A stretch of 64,000 bases of DNA from CAWCBH01 sp963793785 (lineage in GTDB: Bacteria; Actinomycetota; Thermoleophilia; Solirubrobacterales; 70-9). Below, in pieces: positions 8,788-18,156 of this stretch; positions within the stretch are counted from its first letter, which is position 1, and the number at the start of each line of letters is the position of its first letter. The notes under the pieces were generated by a model, which was not told the origin of the DNA, searched no databases, and worked only from the letters and a program-made list of their open reading frames with translations. The stretch lies in the NCBI GenBank assembly GCA_963793785.1, contig CAWCBH010000003.1:1860001-1924000 (forward strand), read 5' to 3'. The position numbers were made by a program, and so were the translations under genes.

Positions 8788-9003
8788 CGCTGGCAGTTTC
8801 ATTACCTGCCGGTTATCGGCTCCAGCGGATGCTCACTTGATCGTTGAAACTCGGCCCGCGTGCAGCCAAAAAACAGCCGCGGGGCTCGTCAATAGTCGGG
8901 TCGGAGAGGGCCTCCCCGGCCGCCGGACGCCGATATCCGGCAAACCCGCGCGGCGACGGCGAACGAACGTCCACCCGACGCCGGGTCAGGCGTCCAGCCC
9001 GGG
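8788..9003. other. rest of the pilC-pilA intergenic region
   Basis: With the riboswitch and leader this makes a 369-base gap between pilC and pilA. I see no gene in it. The minus strand contains an imperfect GC-rich stem and a run of six T (around 8867-8872), which could end the pilC transcript, and the pilA promoter must lie between there and 8790, but no convincing -35/-10 pair stands out. Confidence 0.4.
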
Positions 9004-10250
9004 CTAGCGGATCTTGTCGTAGAGGCTGAAGATCGGCAGGTACATCGAGATCACGATGAAGCCGACCACGCCGCCGACGAAGCAGATCATCAGCGGCTCG
9101 ATCAGCGAGGTCAGCGCCTTGATCTTGGCGTCCACCTCAGCCTCGTAGAAGTCGGCGATCTTGGTCAGCATGTGCTCGAGCTGGCCGCTGTCCTCGCCGA
9201 CCGCGACCATGTGGCCGACCATCGCCGGGAAGATCGGGTTGCCCTCGACCGGGGCCGCGATCGAGCCGCCGCCCTTGACCGACTCGTAGACGTCGGCCAT
9301 CGCCTCCTCGATCACCGTGTTGCCGGACGTCTCGCCGGTGACCTGGATCGACTGCAGCATCGGCACCCCGGAGGCGATCGTGCCGGAGAAGGTCCGCGAC
9401 CAGCGGGCCAGGGCGACCTTGTGGATCGACGTCGCCGATCCGGAACGGGATCTTCAGCTTGATCCGATCCCAGCGGCGCCGCCCGGCGTCGGTCTTCTTC
9501 CACTTGAAGAAGCCGACCGCGAGCGCGACCAGGCTCGGGACGATCACGAACCAGTAGCCGGTCAGCGCCTCCGGAGAGGGCGACGTTGATCCGGGTCAGG
9601 AACGGCAGCTCGGCGCTCTCGCCCGGAGCGTCGGCGGCGATCTCCTCGTAGACGCCGGCGAAGATCGGCACGATGAAGGCGACGACGACGACCAGCACCA
9701 CCATCGCCAGCCCGAAGACGAAGGCCGGGTACATCATCGCCGAGCGGATCTGGCGCCGCAGCGCGTCCAGCTTCTCGAACTGGTGAGCGACCCGCTCCAG
9801 GGCGTCCTCGAGCCGGCCCGACTGCTCGCCGGAGCGGACCATCGAGCGGAAGAGGCGGTCGAACACGTCCGGCTGGCGATCCATCGCCTGGGCCAGCGAG
9901 CTGCCGGCCTCGACGTCGGCGCGAAGGCTCGTGATCGCCTCCTTCAGCATCTCGTCCTCGGTCTGGTCGGCGAGCGTGTGCAGGGAGCGCAGCATCGGCA
10001 TCCCCGAGGCGACCAGGGTCGCGAACTGGCGCGAGAAGACCGCCAGCTCGCGCATCGGCACGCCGCTGAAGCGCTTGAAGAGGCTCTCGATCTTGAACGC
10101 CTCCCGCTTCTCGGAGACGTCGAGGACGATCAGCCCGCGGGCGCGGAGCTGCTCGCTGACCGCGACCTTGGAGTCGGCGACGACCTCTCCCTGGGAGGGC
10201 ATCCCGGCGAGGTCGACGGCGCGGAAGGCGAATGTGCTCTGGGCTGCCAT
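9004..10250 (-). CDS. pilC: type IV pilus platform protein PilC (two frame breaks)
   Basis: About 414 residues of the T2SF/PilC family: a polytopic inner-membrane platform on which PilB and PilT act. It begins with FAFRAVDLAGMPSQGEVVAD, followed by two homologous helical domains (RELAVFSRQFATLVASGMPM and, in the second half, LARWSRTFSGTIASGVPMLQ), each followed by hydrophobic segments (VFGLAMVVLVVVVAFIVPIF; LMICFVGGVVGFIVISMYLP). Extra single bases near 9575 (TCCGGAGG) and 9430 (GTCGATCC) break the frame and were bridged. pilT ends 13 bases upstream. Confidence 0.9.
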
Positions 10251-10263
10251 CGGGCTCTCCCGC

Positions 10264-11381
10264 CTAGTAGGCCGCGGCAGCGACCGGCTCGGCCTGCGGG
10301 GTGGGCTCCGGCACGCCGCCGCCGATCAGGCGCTTCAGCTCCTCGGGGACGGCGGCCCGCTGCTCGGCCAGCTTGCGGGTGATCGTCGCCGCCGCGCACG
10401 AGCCGCGCCAGGTCGGCGTCCATCGTCTGCATGCCGATCGCGCCGGAGGTCTGGATCGCGGAGTAGATCTGGTGCGTCTTGCCCTCGCGGATCAGGTTGC
10501 GGATCGCCGGGTTGGGCACCAGCACCTCGGTGGCGACGACGCGGCCGGAGCCGTCCGCGGTCGGCAGCAGCTGCTGGGTGACGATCCCCTGCAGGGCGAT
10601 CGAGAGCTGCATCCGCACCTGCTGCTGCTGGGCGGGAGGGAAGACGTCGATGATCCGGTCCACGGTCTGCGCCGTCGACTGGGTGTGCAGGGTCGCGAAG
10701 ACGAGGTGCCCGGTCTCGGCAGCGGTCAGCGCGGTCGAGATCGTCTCCAGGTCGCGCATCTCGCCGACCAGGATCACGTCGGGGTCCTCGCGGAGGGCGG
10801 CCTTCAGGGCGACGGAGAAGTCGAGCGCGTCGGCGCCGATCTCGCGCTGGTTGACGATGCAGCTCTTGTGCTGGTGGAGGAACTCGATCGGGTCCTCGAT
10901 CGTGAGGATGTGCTCCTCGCGCTCCTCGTTGATGATGTCGATCATCGCCGCCAGCGAGGTCGACTTGCCGGAGCCGGTGGGCCCGGTGACGAGCACGAAG
11001 CCGCGCGGCTTGGTGGTGAACTCGCGCAGCACCTGCGGCAGCGCCAGCGAGTCGAGGGTCGGGATCTCGTGCGGGACGCGGCGGAAGGCGGCGCTGATCG
11101 CGCCGCGCTGGAAGAAGACGTTGACGCGGAAGCGGGCGACGCCGGGGATCGCGTAGGCGAGGTCGAGCTGCTGGTTGTTCTCGAACCGCTTGCGCTGGTC
11201 GTCGTTGAGGATGCTGTAGACGACGTCGCGGGTCTGCTGCGGCGGTCAACGGCGGGTAGCCGTCGAGCGGCGCGATCCGCCCGCGGGTGCGCACGGCGGG
11301 GCCGAACCCTGCCGTGAGGTGGACGTCGGAGGCCTTCAGCTCCACCATCCGGGTGAGCACGTCAGCGAAGTCGAAGTCCAT
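10264..11381 (-). CDS. pilT: type IV pilus retraction ATPase PilT (two frame breaks)
   Basis: A hexameric RecA-type ATPase that depolymerises the pilus. The N-terminal PAS-like part (LKASDVHLTAGFGPAVRTRG) is followed by Walker A GPTGSGKST, the Asp box TIEDPIEFLH, Walker B-region DPDVILVGEMRD, the His box GHLVFATLHTQSTAQTVDRI and the PilT-specific AIRNLIREGK motif. Frame changes near 11245 and 10395 were bridged; the end reads ELKRLIGGGVPEPTPQAEPV. About 372 residues, normal for PilT. It lies between pilB and pilC, close to both. Confidence 0.92.
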
Positions 11382-11436
11382 CTCGCTCTAGATCGTCCGT
11401 TCTCGGCCGTCGACTTGAACCCGGGGTACCGACTAC

Positions 11437-13231
11437 TCAGGTGGTGACCCGGGTGACCTCTTCGATGCTGGTCACCCCGGCCCGCACCTTCGCCACGCCG
11501 TCCTCGCGCAGGGTCAGCATCCCCTCCTCGCGGGCCGCGGTGGCAACCTCGGCCTCCGGGGCCAGGTTCACGGCCAGGTCCTTGATCCGCTCGCTCATCA
11601 TCATCACCGAGAAGAGCGCGATCCGGCCGCGGTAGCCGCTGCGATTGCAGCGCGGGCAGCCGGCCGGCGCGTAGGCCTCCAGCTCGCCGCCGACCTTGAA
11701 CCCGGCCTCCGCCAGCACCTCGGCCGAGAGCGTCGTCCGCTTCTTGCAGTGGGTGCAGAGCTTGCGGGCCAGCCGCTGGGCGACCACGCAGTCGACCGCC
11801 GAGGCGGTCAGGAACGACTCGATGCCCATCTTCGCCAGCCGGGTGATCGCCCCGGGGGCGTCGTTGGTGTGCAGCGTGGTCAGCATCATGTGACCGGTCA
11901 GCGCCGCCTCGACCGCGATCCGCGCCGTCTCGCCGTCGCGGATCTCTCCCACCATCACCACGTCGGGGTCGGCGCGCAGGATCGATCGCAGCCCCGCCGC
12001 AAAGCTGAGACCGGCCTTCGGGTTGACGCCGATCTGGTTGATTCCCGGCCAGCCGGTACTCGACCGGGTCCTCGATCGTGATGATCTTCTTCTCGACCGC
12101 GTTCAGCTCCGCCAGCGCCGCGTAGAGGGTCGTCGACTTGCCCGATCCAGTCGGCCCGGTGACGAGGACGGCGCCGTAGGCCTGGCGGATGCAATCGTCG
12201 AAGCTGACCCTGGCGTCGCCGTCCATGCCGAGCTGGTCGAGCGAGCGCAGCGCGTTGTCCTTGTCGAGGATGCGGATCGTCGCCCCCTCCCCGCGCTGGG
12301 TCGGCAAGGTGGTGACACGAAGGTCGATCTGGCGCTCCTCGACCTTGACTCCGACGCGGCCGTCCTGGGGGACGCGCTTCTCGGCGATGTTGAGGTCGCC
12401 CATGATCTTCAGCCGCGAGATCACCGCCGAGACCATCCGCTTCGGGACGTGGGCGGCCTCGTAGAGAACGCCGTCGACCCGGAAGCGGACCCGCATCTCC
12501 CCTTCCTCGGGCTCGAAGTGGATGTCGGAGGCGCCCTCGTTGACCGCCTGCCCGAGGACGCTGTAGACGAGCTTCACCACCGGGGCGTCGTCGGCCGAGG
12601 CCCGAAGGTCGGAGACGTCGGCGCCCGCATCGTCGCCTGTGTCGGCATCGTCGATCGCCTCGCTGACCGCGTTCTGGAGCGTGTTCAGGCGACCGATCAG
12701 GGACTCGATGTCCTCTGCCGGAGCGACGGCGACCTGGCAGTCGAGACCGGTCGCCATCTGGATGTCGTCGACGGCGATCACGTTCGAGGGGTCGGCGGCG
12801 GCGACCAGCAGCGTCTCCGGGTTCACGTAGCCGATCGGCAGGGCGCGATAGCGGCGCGCCGAGCTGACCGCCAGCAGGTTCGCCGCGGCCATGTCGACCT
12901 GATAGACGGCGAGGTCGACGTGATCGAGGCCGTAGCGCTCGGCGACCGCCCGGGAGAGCTGCTCGGAATCGATGATCCCCTCCTCGAGCAGCAGCTCCTC
13001 CGGAGGGCGGCCCGCAGTGCGGGCCTGGGCAACGACGCTCTCGACCCGCTCCGCCGAGGCGTAGCCGAGCTCGACGATCACATCGCTGACGAAGCCGCTG
13101 GAGCGCCCGGCCTTGAGCGGCGGCGTCAGCCCCGCGACGCCCGGCGAATCCTCCTCGTCGAGCACGCGGGCCGTCGCCTCGCCCGAGGACGGCACCGGCC
13201 GCAGATGACCTGGGTAGGAATCTGGGGCCAT
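11437..13231 (-). CDS. pilB: type IV pilus extension ATPase PilB (one frame break)
   Basis: The assembly ATPase, about 598 residues. An N-terminal T2SSE/MshEN-type domain (about residues 45-180) contains the helical unit EELLLEEGIIDSEQLSRAVA followed by YGLDHVDL; MshEN domains can bind c-di-GMP, though the first repeat here is degenerate. The ATPase core shows GASDIHFEPEEGEMRVRFR, Walker A GPTGSGKST, Asp box TIEDPVEY, DPDVVMVGEIRDGETA, GHMMLTTLHTNDAPGAI and a tetra-Cys zinc site (CTHC and CPRC) typical of PilB/GspE. An extra A near 12050 breaks the frame between LAG and INQIGVNP. pilT follows after 55 bases. Confidence 0.93.
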
Positions 13232-13258
13232 CGAGGCTCCCGTTCTCCTCGGCCCTGC

Positions 13259-13843
13259 CTACTCGGGCGAGTAGCCGACGGCCGGTCCCTGGTAGAGGAC
13301 GTCGCGGACCGCCTGCACGACGCTGGCGGCGTCGCGGAACCCGTACCGGACCTCGGCGCTGGAGACGCCGCCGGCCTGCTCGGGAGGACGGACCACGACC
13401 AGCGCCGGGACGCGGTCTACGTCGACGCCCTGGGTGATGCGCGCGTAGCGGGCGATCCCCTCCGCCCGGGTGGAGAAGAAAGCCAGGCCCGGGACGCCCC
13501 GAAGGCTTGTCGCCGCCCCGCGCAGCAGGCGGTCATCGGTCCCTCCGGCACGAACGACCAGAAGTGTCACGACCTTGCCCGCCTCCTGCGCCGCGGTGAC
13601 CTGCCGCGGCAGCGGCGGGCCGGGCACGACAGGGACCGTCGTGGCCGACGCCGGTAGCCGCAGCAGCGGTCGCCGTCTGGCGGCGGCCTCGGCCGAGCCG
13701 AGCTCGGGTGCGGCCTGCCGGCAGCAGCTTCCGTCGGAGTCCTTCTTCAGCGGACCCATCATCAGCAGCAGGCCGGTGACCACCAGCAGCACGCCGACGA
13801 CGGCGATCTGCGCGATCGGGTTGTTGTTGATCGCGTCCCTCAT
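13259..13843 (-). CDS. membrane-anchored thioredoxin-like protein in the pilus cluster
   Basis: A 194-residue protein with a short N-terminus, one membrane helix (about residues 12-30), a Pro/Ala linker and a domain that looks thioredoxin-like: strand VVTLLVVRAG, helix, then GVDVDRVPALVVVRPPEQ, where VPALVVV matches the cis-Pro strand of thioredoxins, and a C-terminal helix (DAASVVQAVRDVLY). The redox CxxC is absent (only a CC pair near the membrane), so an oxidoreductase role is unlikely; a scaffold or assembly role is inferred. GAGGAG precedes the ATG. It lies between the PilX-like gene and pilB on the same strand. Confidence 0.7.
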   Translation of the reverse strand: MRDAINNNPIAQIAVVGVLLVVTGLLLMMGPLKKDSDGSCCRQAAPELGSAEAAARRRPLLRLPASATTVPVVPGPPLPRQVTAAQEAGKVVTLLVVRAGGTDDRLLRGAATSLRGVPGLAFFSTRAEGIARYARITQGVDVDRVPALVVVRPPEQAGGVSSAEVRYGFRDAASVVQAVRDVLYQGPAVGYSPE

Positions 13844-13933
13844 CGGCTCACTCCTCTAAGTCGTCAGGCGGCGAGCGGACCTTGAGCGGCGAAACAGCCC
13901 CGGCAGGCCGCGGAGCGCCCGATCCGGGCCTCG

Positions 13934-15251
13934 TCAGCATCCGGCGTCGGGCGTGCCGGTGACCGTGGTCGCGCACTCGACGTAGCGGCTCTTGGCGAAG
14001 AACGGGGCGCTGTCGATCAGCGGCGGCGGCATGTTCACGTGCGAGATGATCTGCGCGTTGCTGTCCATGTGCAGGCGTCTTCCCGGCGATCGCGCCGACG
14101 TAGGTCGTGTTGCTGTTCATGTCGATGTCGGTGTAGGGCGCGTAGAGGACGAACTCGCTGGTCACGTTGGCGTTGCTGTTGAACTGCGCCCGGGTCGCTC
14201 GGTTCGGCGAGCCGAACATGTAGAAGCCGAGCAGGTCGAAGTTGCCGAGCGTCGGGGTTCCAGGAGGTGCTGGAGACCTCGGTGTTCGAGCTCATGTCGA
14301 TCTGGGCGGTGTTCGCCGCCAGGCCGCAGTTCTCCGGGGTGTCGAAGTAGATCCGCACCTTCGCCCCCGCTGCCATGTAGAGGCGGGAGTTGCTGTCCAT
14401 CACCAGCCTGCAGATGAAGTAGTCGGTCCCGCCCATCGTCAAGGTCGCGTTGCTGTTCATCGAGAGGACACGGGTGGTCGAGTTCCAGCTGACGTTGCCG
14501 CTGCCGCCGGTGCGGATGTCCTGGCTGAAGAACCGCCCGTTGCTGTTGTTGGTCGCCAGGCCCGGCTTGAAGATCGGCGGCAGCTCGCGGTCTGCCGGCG
14601 ACGAGCGAGTAGCCCGCGCACTGGCCCGAGTTGCTGTCGAAGGTGACGTCCTCGCCCTCGCCGTGGCGGATCCCGCCGCAGATCTCCGAGTTGCTGTCGA
14701 GGTGGATCCAGCCGTTGGTGCCGACGTTGACGTTGATCTCGGCGTTGCTGTCCATGTCGATCGCAGTCCTTGGTGATCACCCGCTCGCCGCCGAAGACGT
14801 CGGCGCCGGTGTTGAGCCTGCTGAGCAGCGAGACCTTGCGGCTGACCGAGTCGCGGCTGCCGGTGGAGACGATCTCGACCATCCCGCCGGCGTCGGGGAC
14901 GCTGACCTGGTAGCTCCAGGTCGCATTGCCGACCTGTGCCCGTGTAGGCGGGGCACCAGCCGGCGCTTGCGGTGGCGTTTGCGGCGCAGAAGTAGCCGGT
15001 TTGCGGGGGCATCTTGTTCTGGCGCCACAGCGCCCGGTTGACGCCGGCGTCGGCGGCGGCCAGCGCCGACCTTGGAGTCCTGGTCGCGGACGCTGCCGCG
15101 CTGGGTCGAGATCGAGCCGATCACCGAGACCATGCCGAGCGCGGTCGCGGCGCAGGACAAGCATCATCACCGTCGGAACGGCGACGCCGTCCTCGGACCG
15201 GAGCAGGGCGCGCAGGAGTTGGGCGGCGCGGGCTCGCATCTGCGAGCACAT
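13934..15251 (-). CDS. PilX-like minor pilin with Ser-Asn repeats (many frame breaks)
   Basis: The N-terminus (LLRALLRSEDGVAVPTVMML) has the PilX-type processing site after G and a hydrophobic helix, then ALAAADAGVNRALWR. The body, reconstructed across about seven frame changes, holds nine repeats of a hydrophobic-x-[DNS]-S-N-[AST] motif: MDSNAEI, LDSNSEI, FDSNSGQ, MNSNATL, MDSNSRL, MSSNTEV, FNSNANV, MNSNTTY and MDSNAQI, roughly every 15-40 residues, consistent with a beta-solenoid. It ends with YVECATTVTGTPDAGC. A pilus-tip or surface-exposed role is inferred. I cannot name the domain with certainty; related PilX-associated domains of unknown function occur in Actinobacteria. Confidence 0.65.
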
Positions 15252-15326
15252 CGGTCGAACGACGGCGCCGCTTGAGGGCGGCAGGCCGCTGTCCAGGCCT
15301 CCGCTCGCCGGCGCTGGCCGCGCGTA

Positions 15327-16475
15327 CTAGGAGTTCGGCGCGCCGGAAGGCTGCTCGACCGGCGAATCGCCGTTGGCGCCGAGCTGCTCGATGCCGCTGG
15401 CTCGCTGGCCGCGGGCCGCGAGCATCAGCTTGAAGTCGTGCGGGCTGGAGGCGGTCTCCATCGCCACCGGCTCGGAGATCCGCCCCTCCATCACGTAGCC
15501 GAGCAGCGCCTGGTCGAAGGTGCGCATGCCGTAGTACTCGCCCTCCGAGATCACCTCGCTGATCTTGCCCGTCTCGTCGGGATTGAGGATCAGGTCCTGA
15601 ACCCGGCCGGTGACAACCAGCACCTCGGAGACCGCGACCCGGTCGTCGCCGGTGGCATTGGGGACCAGTCGCTGGGCGATCGCGCCGCGCAGGGTCGAAG
15701 CGAGCATCACCCGCGCCTGGTGCTGAAGGTGGGGCGGGAAGAAGTCGATGATCCGGTTGATCGTCTCGGTCGCGTCGAGCGTGTGGACGGTCGAGAGGAC
15801 GAGGTGCCCGGTCTCCGCCGCCGACAGCGCCGTCCGCACCGTCTCCTCGTCGCGCATCTCCCCGATCAGGATCACGTCGGGGTCCTGGCGCAGGACCCGG
15901 CGCATCGCGCGGGCAAAGCTCTCGGTGTCGCTCCCGACCTCGCGCTGGTTGATGATCGACTGCTTGTCGCGGTGCAGGTACTCGATCGGATCCTCGAGCG
16001 TGACCACGTGGCGGGCCCGGGTCGAGTTGATGTGGTCGATCATCGCCGCCAGCGTCGTCGACTTCCCGGAGCCGGTGGTGCCGGTGACGAGGATGATCCC
16101 GCGCGGCTGCTCGGCAAGGTCGCGGACGACGTCGGGCAGGCCGAGATCGTCGATCGAGCGGATGTTGTAGGGGATCGCGCGGCAGACGATCGAGACCGAG
16201 CCGCGCTGGCGGAACGCGTTGACGCGAAATCGCGAGACGCCCGGGATCGCGTAGGCGAAGTCCGCCTCCCCGTCCTGCTCGAACTCGGCCAGCGCCGATG
16301 GCGTGGCAATGTCCTGCAGGGCCTTCTCGGTGTCCTCGGGCGAAAGGCCTTCGTGGCCCTCGAGTGGAGCGAGCTGGCCGTGGACCCTGACGATCGGCGG
16401 CGAGGGGACCTTGACGTGCAGGTCCGATCCCTCCCGCTCGACCAGGGTGCGCAGTGCGGAGTCGACGTCGAACAT
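15327..16475 (-). CDS. second PilT/PilU-type retraction ATPase
   Basis: A 382-residue PilT-family ATPase in one intact frame. Features: MFDVDSALRTLVEREGSDLH, ASDLH-like motif, AYAIPGVSRFRVNAFRQRGS, Walker A GTTGSGKST, Asp box TLEDPIEYLH, DPDVILIGEMRDEETV and the His box GHLVLSTVHTLDATETI. In place of the AIRNLIREGK motif of the other PilT it has VQDLILNPDETGKISEVI, and it carries a longer C-terminal tail, which suggests a PilU-like accessory motor. The start at 16475 was chosen because homology begins there. It is the first pilus gene in transcription order, followed by the PilX-like gene. Confidence 0.88.
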   Translation of the reverse strand: MFDVDSALRTLVEREGSDLHVKVPSPPIVRVHGQLAPLEGHEGLSPEDTEKALQDIATPSALAEFEQDGEADFAYAIPGVSRFRVNAFRQRGSVSIVCRAIPYNIRSIDDLGLPDVVRDLAEQPRGIILVTGTTGSGKSTTLAAMIDHINSTRARHVVTLEDPIEYLHRDKQSIINQREVGSDTESFARAMRRVLRQDPDVILIGEMRDEETVRTALSAAETGHLVLSTVHTLDATETINRIIDFFPPHLQHQARVMLASTLRGAIAQRLVPNATGDDRVAVSEVLVVTGRVQDLILNPDETGKISEVISEGEYYGMRTFDQALLGYVMEGRISEPVAMETASSPHDFKLMLAARGQRASGIEQLGANGDSPVEQPSGAPNS

Positions 16476-16507
16476 CTTCGGCCTTATCGGCCAACGGGGG
16501 CGCGGCT

Positions 16508-17113
16508 TTAGGGCTCGCGGGGCTCGCGCCACATCCTCGCCACCACCGGGCCGCCGCCCGGCACCTCGAACTCACCATTCAGCGAGAAGCCGTTGCGCTC
16601 ATACAGCGCCCTGTTGCGAGGGCTGCTCGCCTCCAGGTAGGCGGGCAGCGCTTCGCGATCGCAGCGCTCCAGCACCGGCCGCATCAGCATCGCCCCGAGT
16701 CCGCGGCCCTGGAGCTCGGGGACGACTCCAAGGTGATGCAGGTACCAGTGGGCCTCGGCGTCGGGGTGCAACCGCTCCGCCCGCCACTGGAAGCGGGTCG
16801 CCAGCGGGAGCCGTCGCCCGAACACCCCTGCCATCGCCGGGCCCGATCGCAGCGCGTGCAGCAGCGAAACCCGCCACCGGCCCGGTTCGGCCCAGACCGC
16901 AGCCCCGCTGCCGTCCTCGCTGATCCAGGCTTGATGGCCGGACGGCAGATGGTTCACCTCGTAACGAAAGTAGGCGAGCAGCCGCTCCGCCCGCCCGTCT
17001 TCAGGCACCACGTGCGCCCAGGCAGCGTCGTCCCCGAACGCCTGCGCCAGCACCTCGGCAACGCGCGGCAGGTCGTCGGCCCCGGCCCGCCTGACAGCTG
17101 TCTCGTCCAGCAT
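16508..17113 (-). CDS. GNAT-family N-acetyltransferase
   Basis: A 201-residue acetyl-CoA-dependent acyltransferase. It starts MLDETAVRRAGADDLPRVAE, the usual beta1-alpha1 of GNAT proteins, and carries the acetyl-CoA pyrophosphate loop LGVVPELQGRGLGAMLM (Q/R-x-x-G-x-G/A) and the C-terminal ASSPRNRALYERNGF motif. The substrate is unknown. A TAGCGT hexamer lies 10 bases before the ATG, a leaderless-type promoter. It is 32 bases upstream of the pilU-like gene on the same strand and might be cotranscribed with it. Confidence 0.85.
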   Translation of the reverse strand: MLDETAVRRAGADDLPRVAEVLAQAFGDDAAWAHVVPEDGRAERLLAYFRYEVNHLPSGHQAWISEDGSGAAVWAEPGRWRVSLLHALRSGPAMAGVFGRRLPLATRFQWRAERLHPDAEAHWYLHHLGVVPELQGRGLGAMLMRPVLERCDREALPAYLEASSPRNRALYERNGFSLNGEFEVPGGGPVVARMWREPREP

Positions 17114-17123
17114 CGAGGGCTGC

Positions 17124-17129
17124 ACGCTA
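17124..17129 (-). promoter_or_regulatory. leaderless-type -10 (TAGCGT) of the acetyltransferase gene
   Basis: TAGCGT on the minus strand ends 10 bases before the ATG at 17113. Confidence 0.3.
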
Positions 17130-17230
17130 CGCCCTGGTCTATGCGAACCGGCAGGGAAAGGTTCAACGGGCGGTCGCGGTACTTCGGGCTCGTAGGGGGC
17201 GAGACCGAGCGCTTCCTCCCTTCCAATCAC

Positions 17231-18142
17231 ATGCCTCAAGCGCCGCACCGCACTCCCGGCCCCCGGGCGTCAGGTGCGACGCTTCGGGTTGCTCGACTTG
17301 CGGAACGCCAGTGGGGGGTCGTTACCAGCAGGCAGTTGGAGCGATCAGGCATGAGCGCGTCAGCCATCTCACGTGCCCGTGCCGCGGGGCGCCTGCACCG
17401 CGTTCACCCACGCGTCTACGCCGTCGGCCATCAGGCGCTCCCAGTGGAGGGGCGACTTGCCGCTGCCCTGTTCCACGTCGGCGTCGGCGCGGCGCTCAGC
17501 CACGCCACGGCAGCCTGGTGGTGGCGGCTGATTCCCGATCGGCCGCGCCCGATTCACATCAGCGTGCCTCGCCGGCACCGCTCGAGGCCTGGCGTAAAGG
17601 TCCATCAACCACGCCAATTGGAACGAGTGGTCGTTCGCGGGCTGCCGGTCACGACGGTTCCCCGAACTCTCCTCGACGTCGCTTCCACCCTGCCCGCTGC
17701 GATTCTGCGCCGGGCCCTCGCCGAGGCGGAATACCTGCGACTCGTGCAGCTAGCCGATATCGAGGCTGTGCTTCGGGCCGGCCAGCCCGGAAGCGCTGCC
17801 TTACGCGCGGCGTTGAAACGCCACCTTCCCCAGCTGGCCCGTACCCGCAGCGTCCTCGAAGAGCGTTTCATCGCTCTCTGCGAGGCGCGCGCGATCCCGC
17901 TTCCGGCGGTGAATGCAACCGTCGCCGGGGTAATGGTCGACATGCTCTGGGCGGCGGAGCGCCTGGTGGTCGAGCTCGACGGGGGCGCTGCCCATGGCAC
18001 CAGGTCGGGGATGGCCCGTGATCGCGGCCGGGACCTGATGCTTCGCGAGGTCGGATTCGGCGTGCTCCGATACAGCTGGCAGCAAATCGCCGAGCAACCG
18101 GATCGCGTCGCCGCCGACGTCCTTGCTGCTCTAAACGGCTGA
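17231..18142 (+). CDS. DUF559 protein with AbiEi-like N-terminal winged helix
   Basis: A 303-residue protein. The N-terminal half (LAERQWGVVTSRQLERSGMS, GRLHRVHPRVYAVGH) is the winged helix seen in AbiEi-type antitoxins, with GLPVTTVPRTLLDVAS following; the C-terminal part (VMVDMLWAAERLVVELDGGA, then RDRGRDLMLREVGFGVLRYSW) is a DUF559 domain with a Vsr/restriction-endonuclease-like core (D-x-W, E-x-DG). No partner toxin gene of the AbiEii type is next to it. Such solitary genes are numerous in Actinobacteria; the function is unknown. The GNAT and sigma factor genes on either side are on the other strand. Confidence 0.8.
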   Translation: MPQAPHRTPGPRASGATLRVARLAERQWGVVTSRQLERSGMSASAISRARAAGRLHRVHPRVYAVGHQALPVEGRLAAALFHVGVGAALSHATAAWWWRLIPDRPRPIHISVPRRHRSRPGVKVHQPRQLERVVVRGLPVTTVPRTLLDVASTLPAAILRRALAEAEYLRLVQLADIEAVLRAGQPGSAALRAALKRHLPQLARTRSVLEERFIALCEARAIPLPAVNATVAGVMVDMLWAAERLVVELDGGAAHGTRSGMARDRGRDLMLREVGFGVLRYSWQQIAEQPDRVAADVLAALNG

Positions 18143-18156
18143 GCGGGCGTTCGGCC

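Noticed and set aside
8681..9007. Plus-strand open frames in the pilC-pilA gap as a small gene
   Set aside because: They run antisense through the riboswitch and have no ribosome site or protein-like composition.
1..15251. Programmed ribosomal frameshifting as the cause of the many frame changes
   Set aside because: The junctions share no slippery heptamer, stop codon or downstream structure, and occur in nearly every gene of the cluster, including several per gene; a sequence-level cause is simpler.
13934..15251. The evenly repeated AGCAAC-containing units as a CRISPR array
   Set aside because: The repeats are degenerate, of uneven spacing, in phase with codons and encode Ser-Asn motifs; there are no cas genes.
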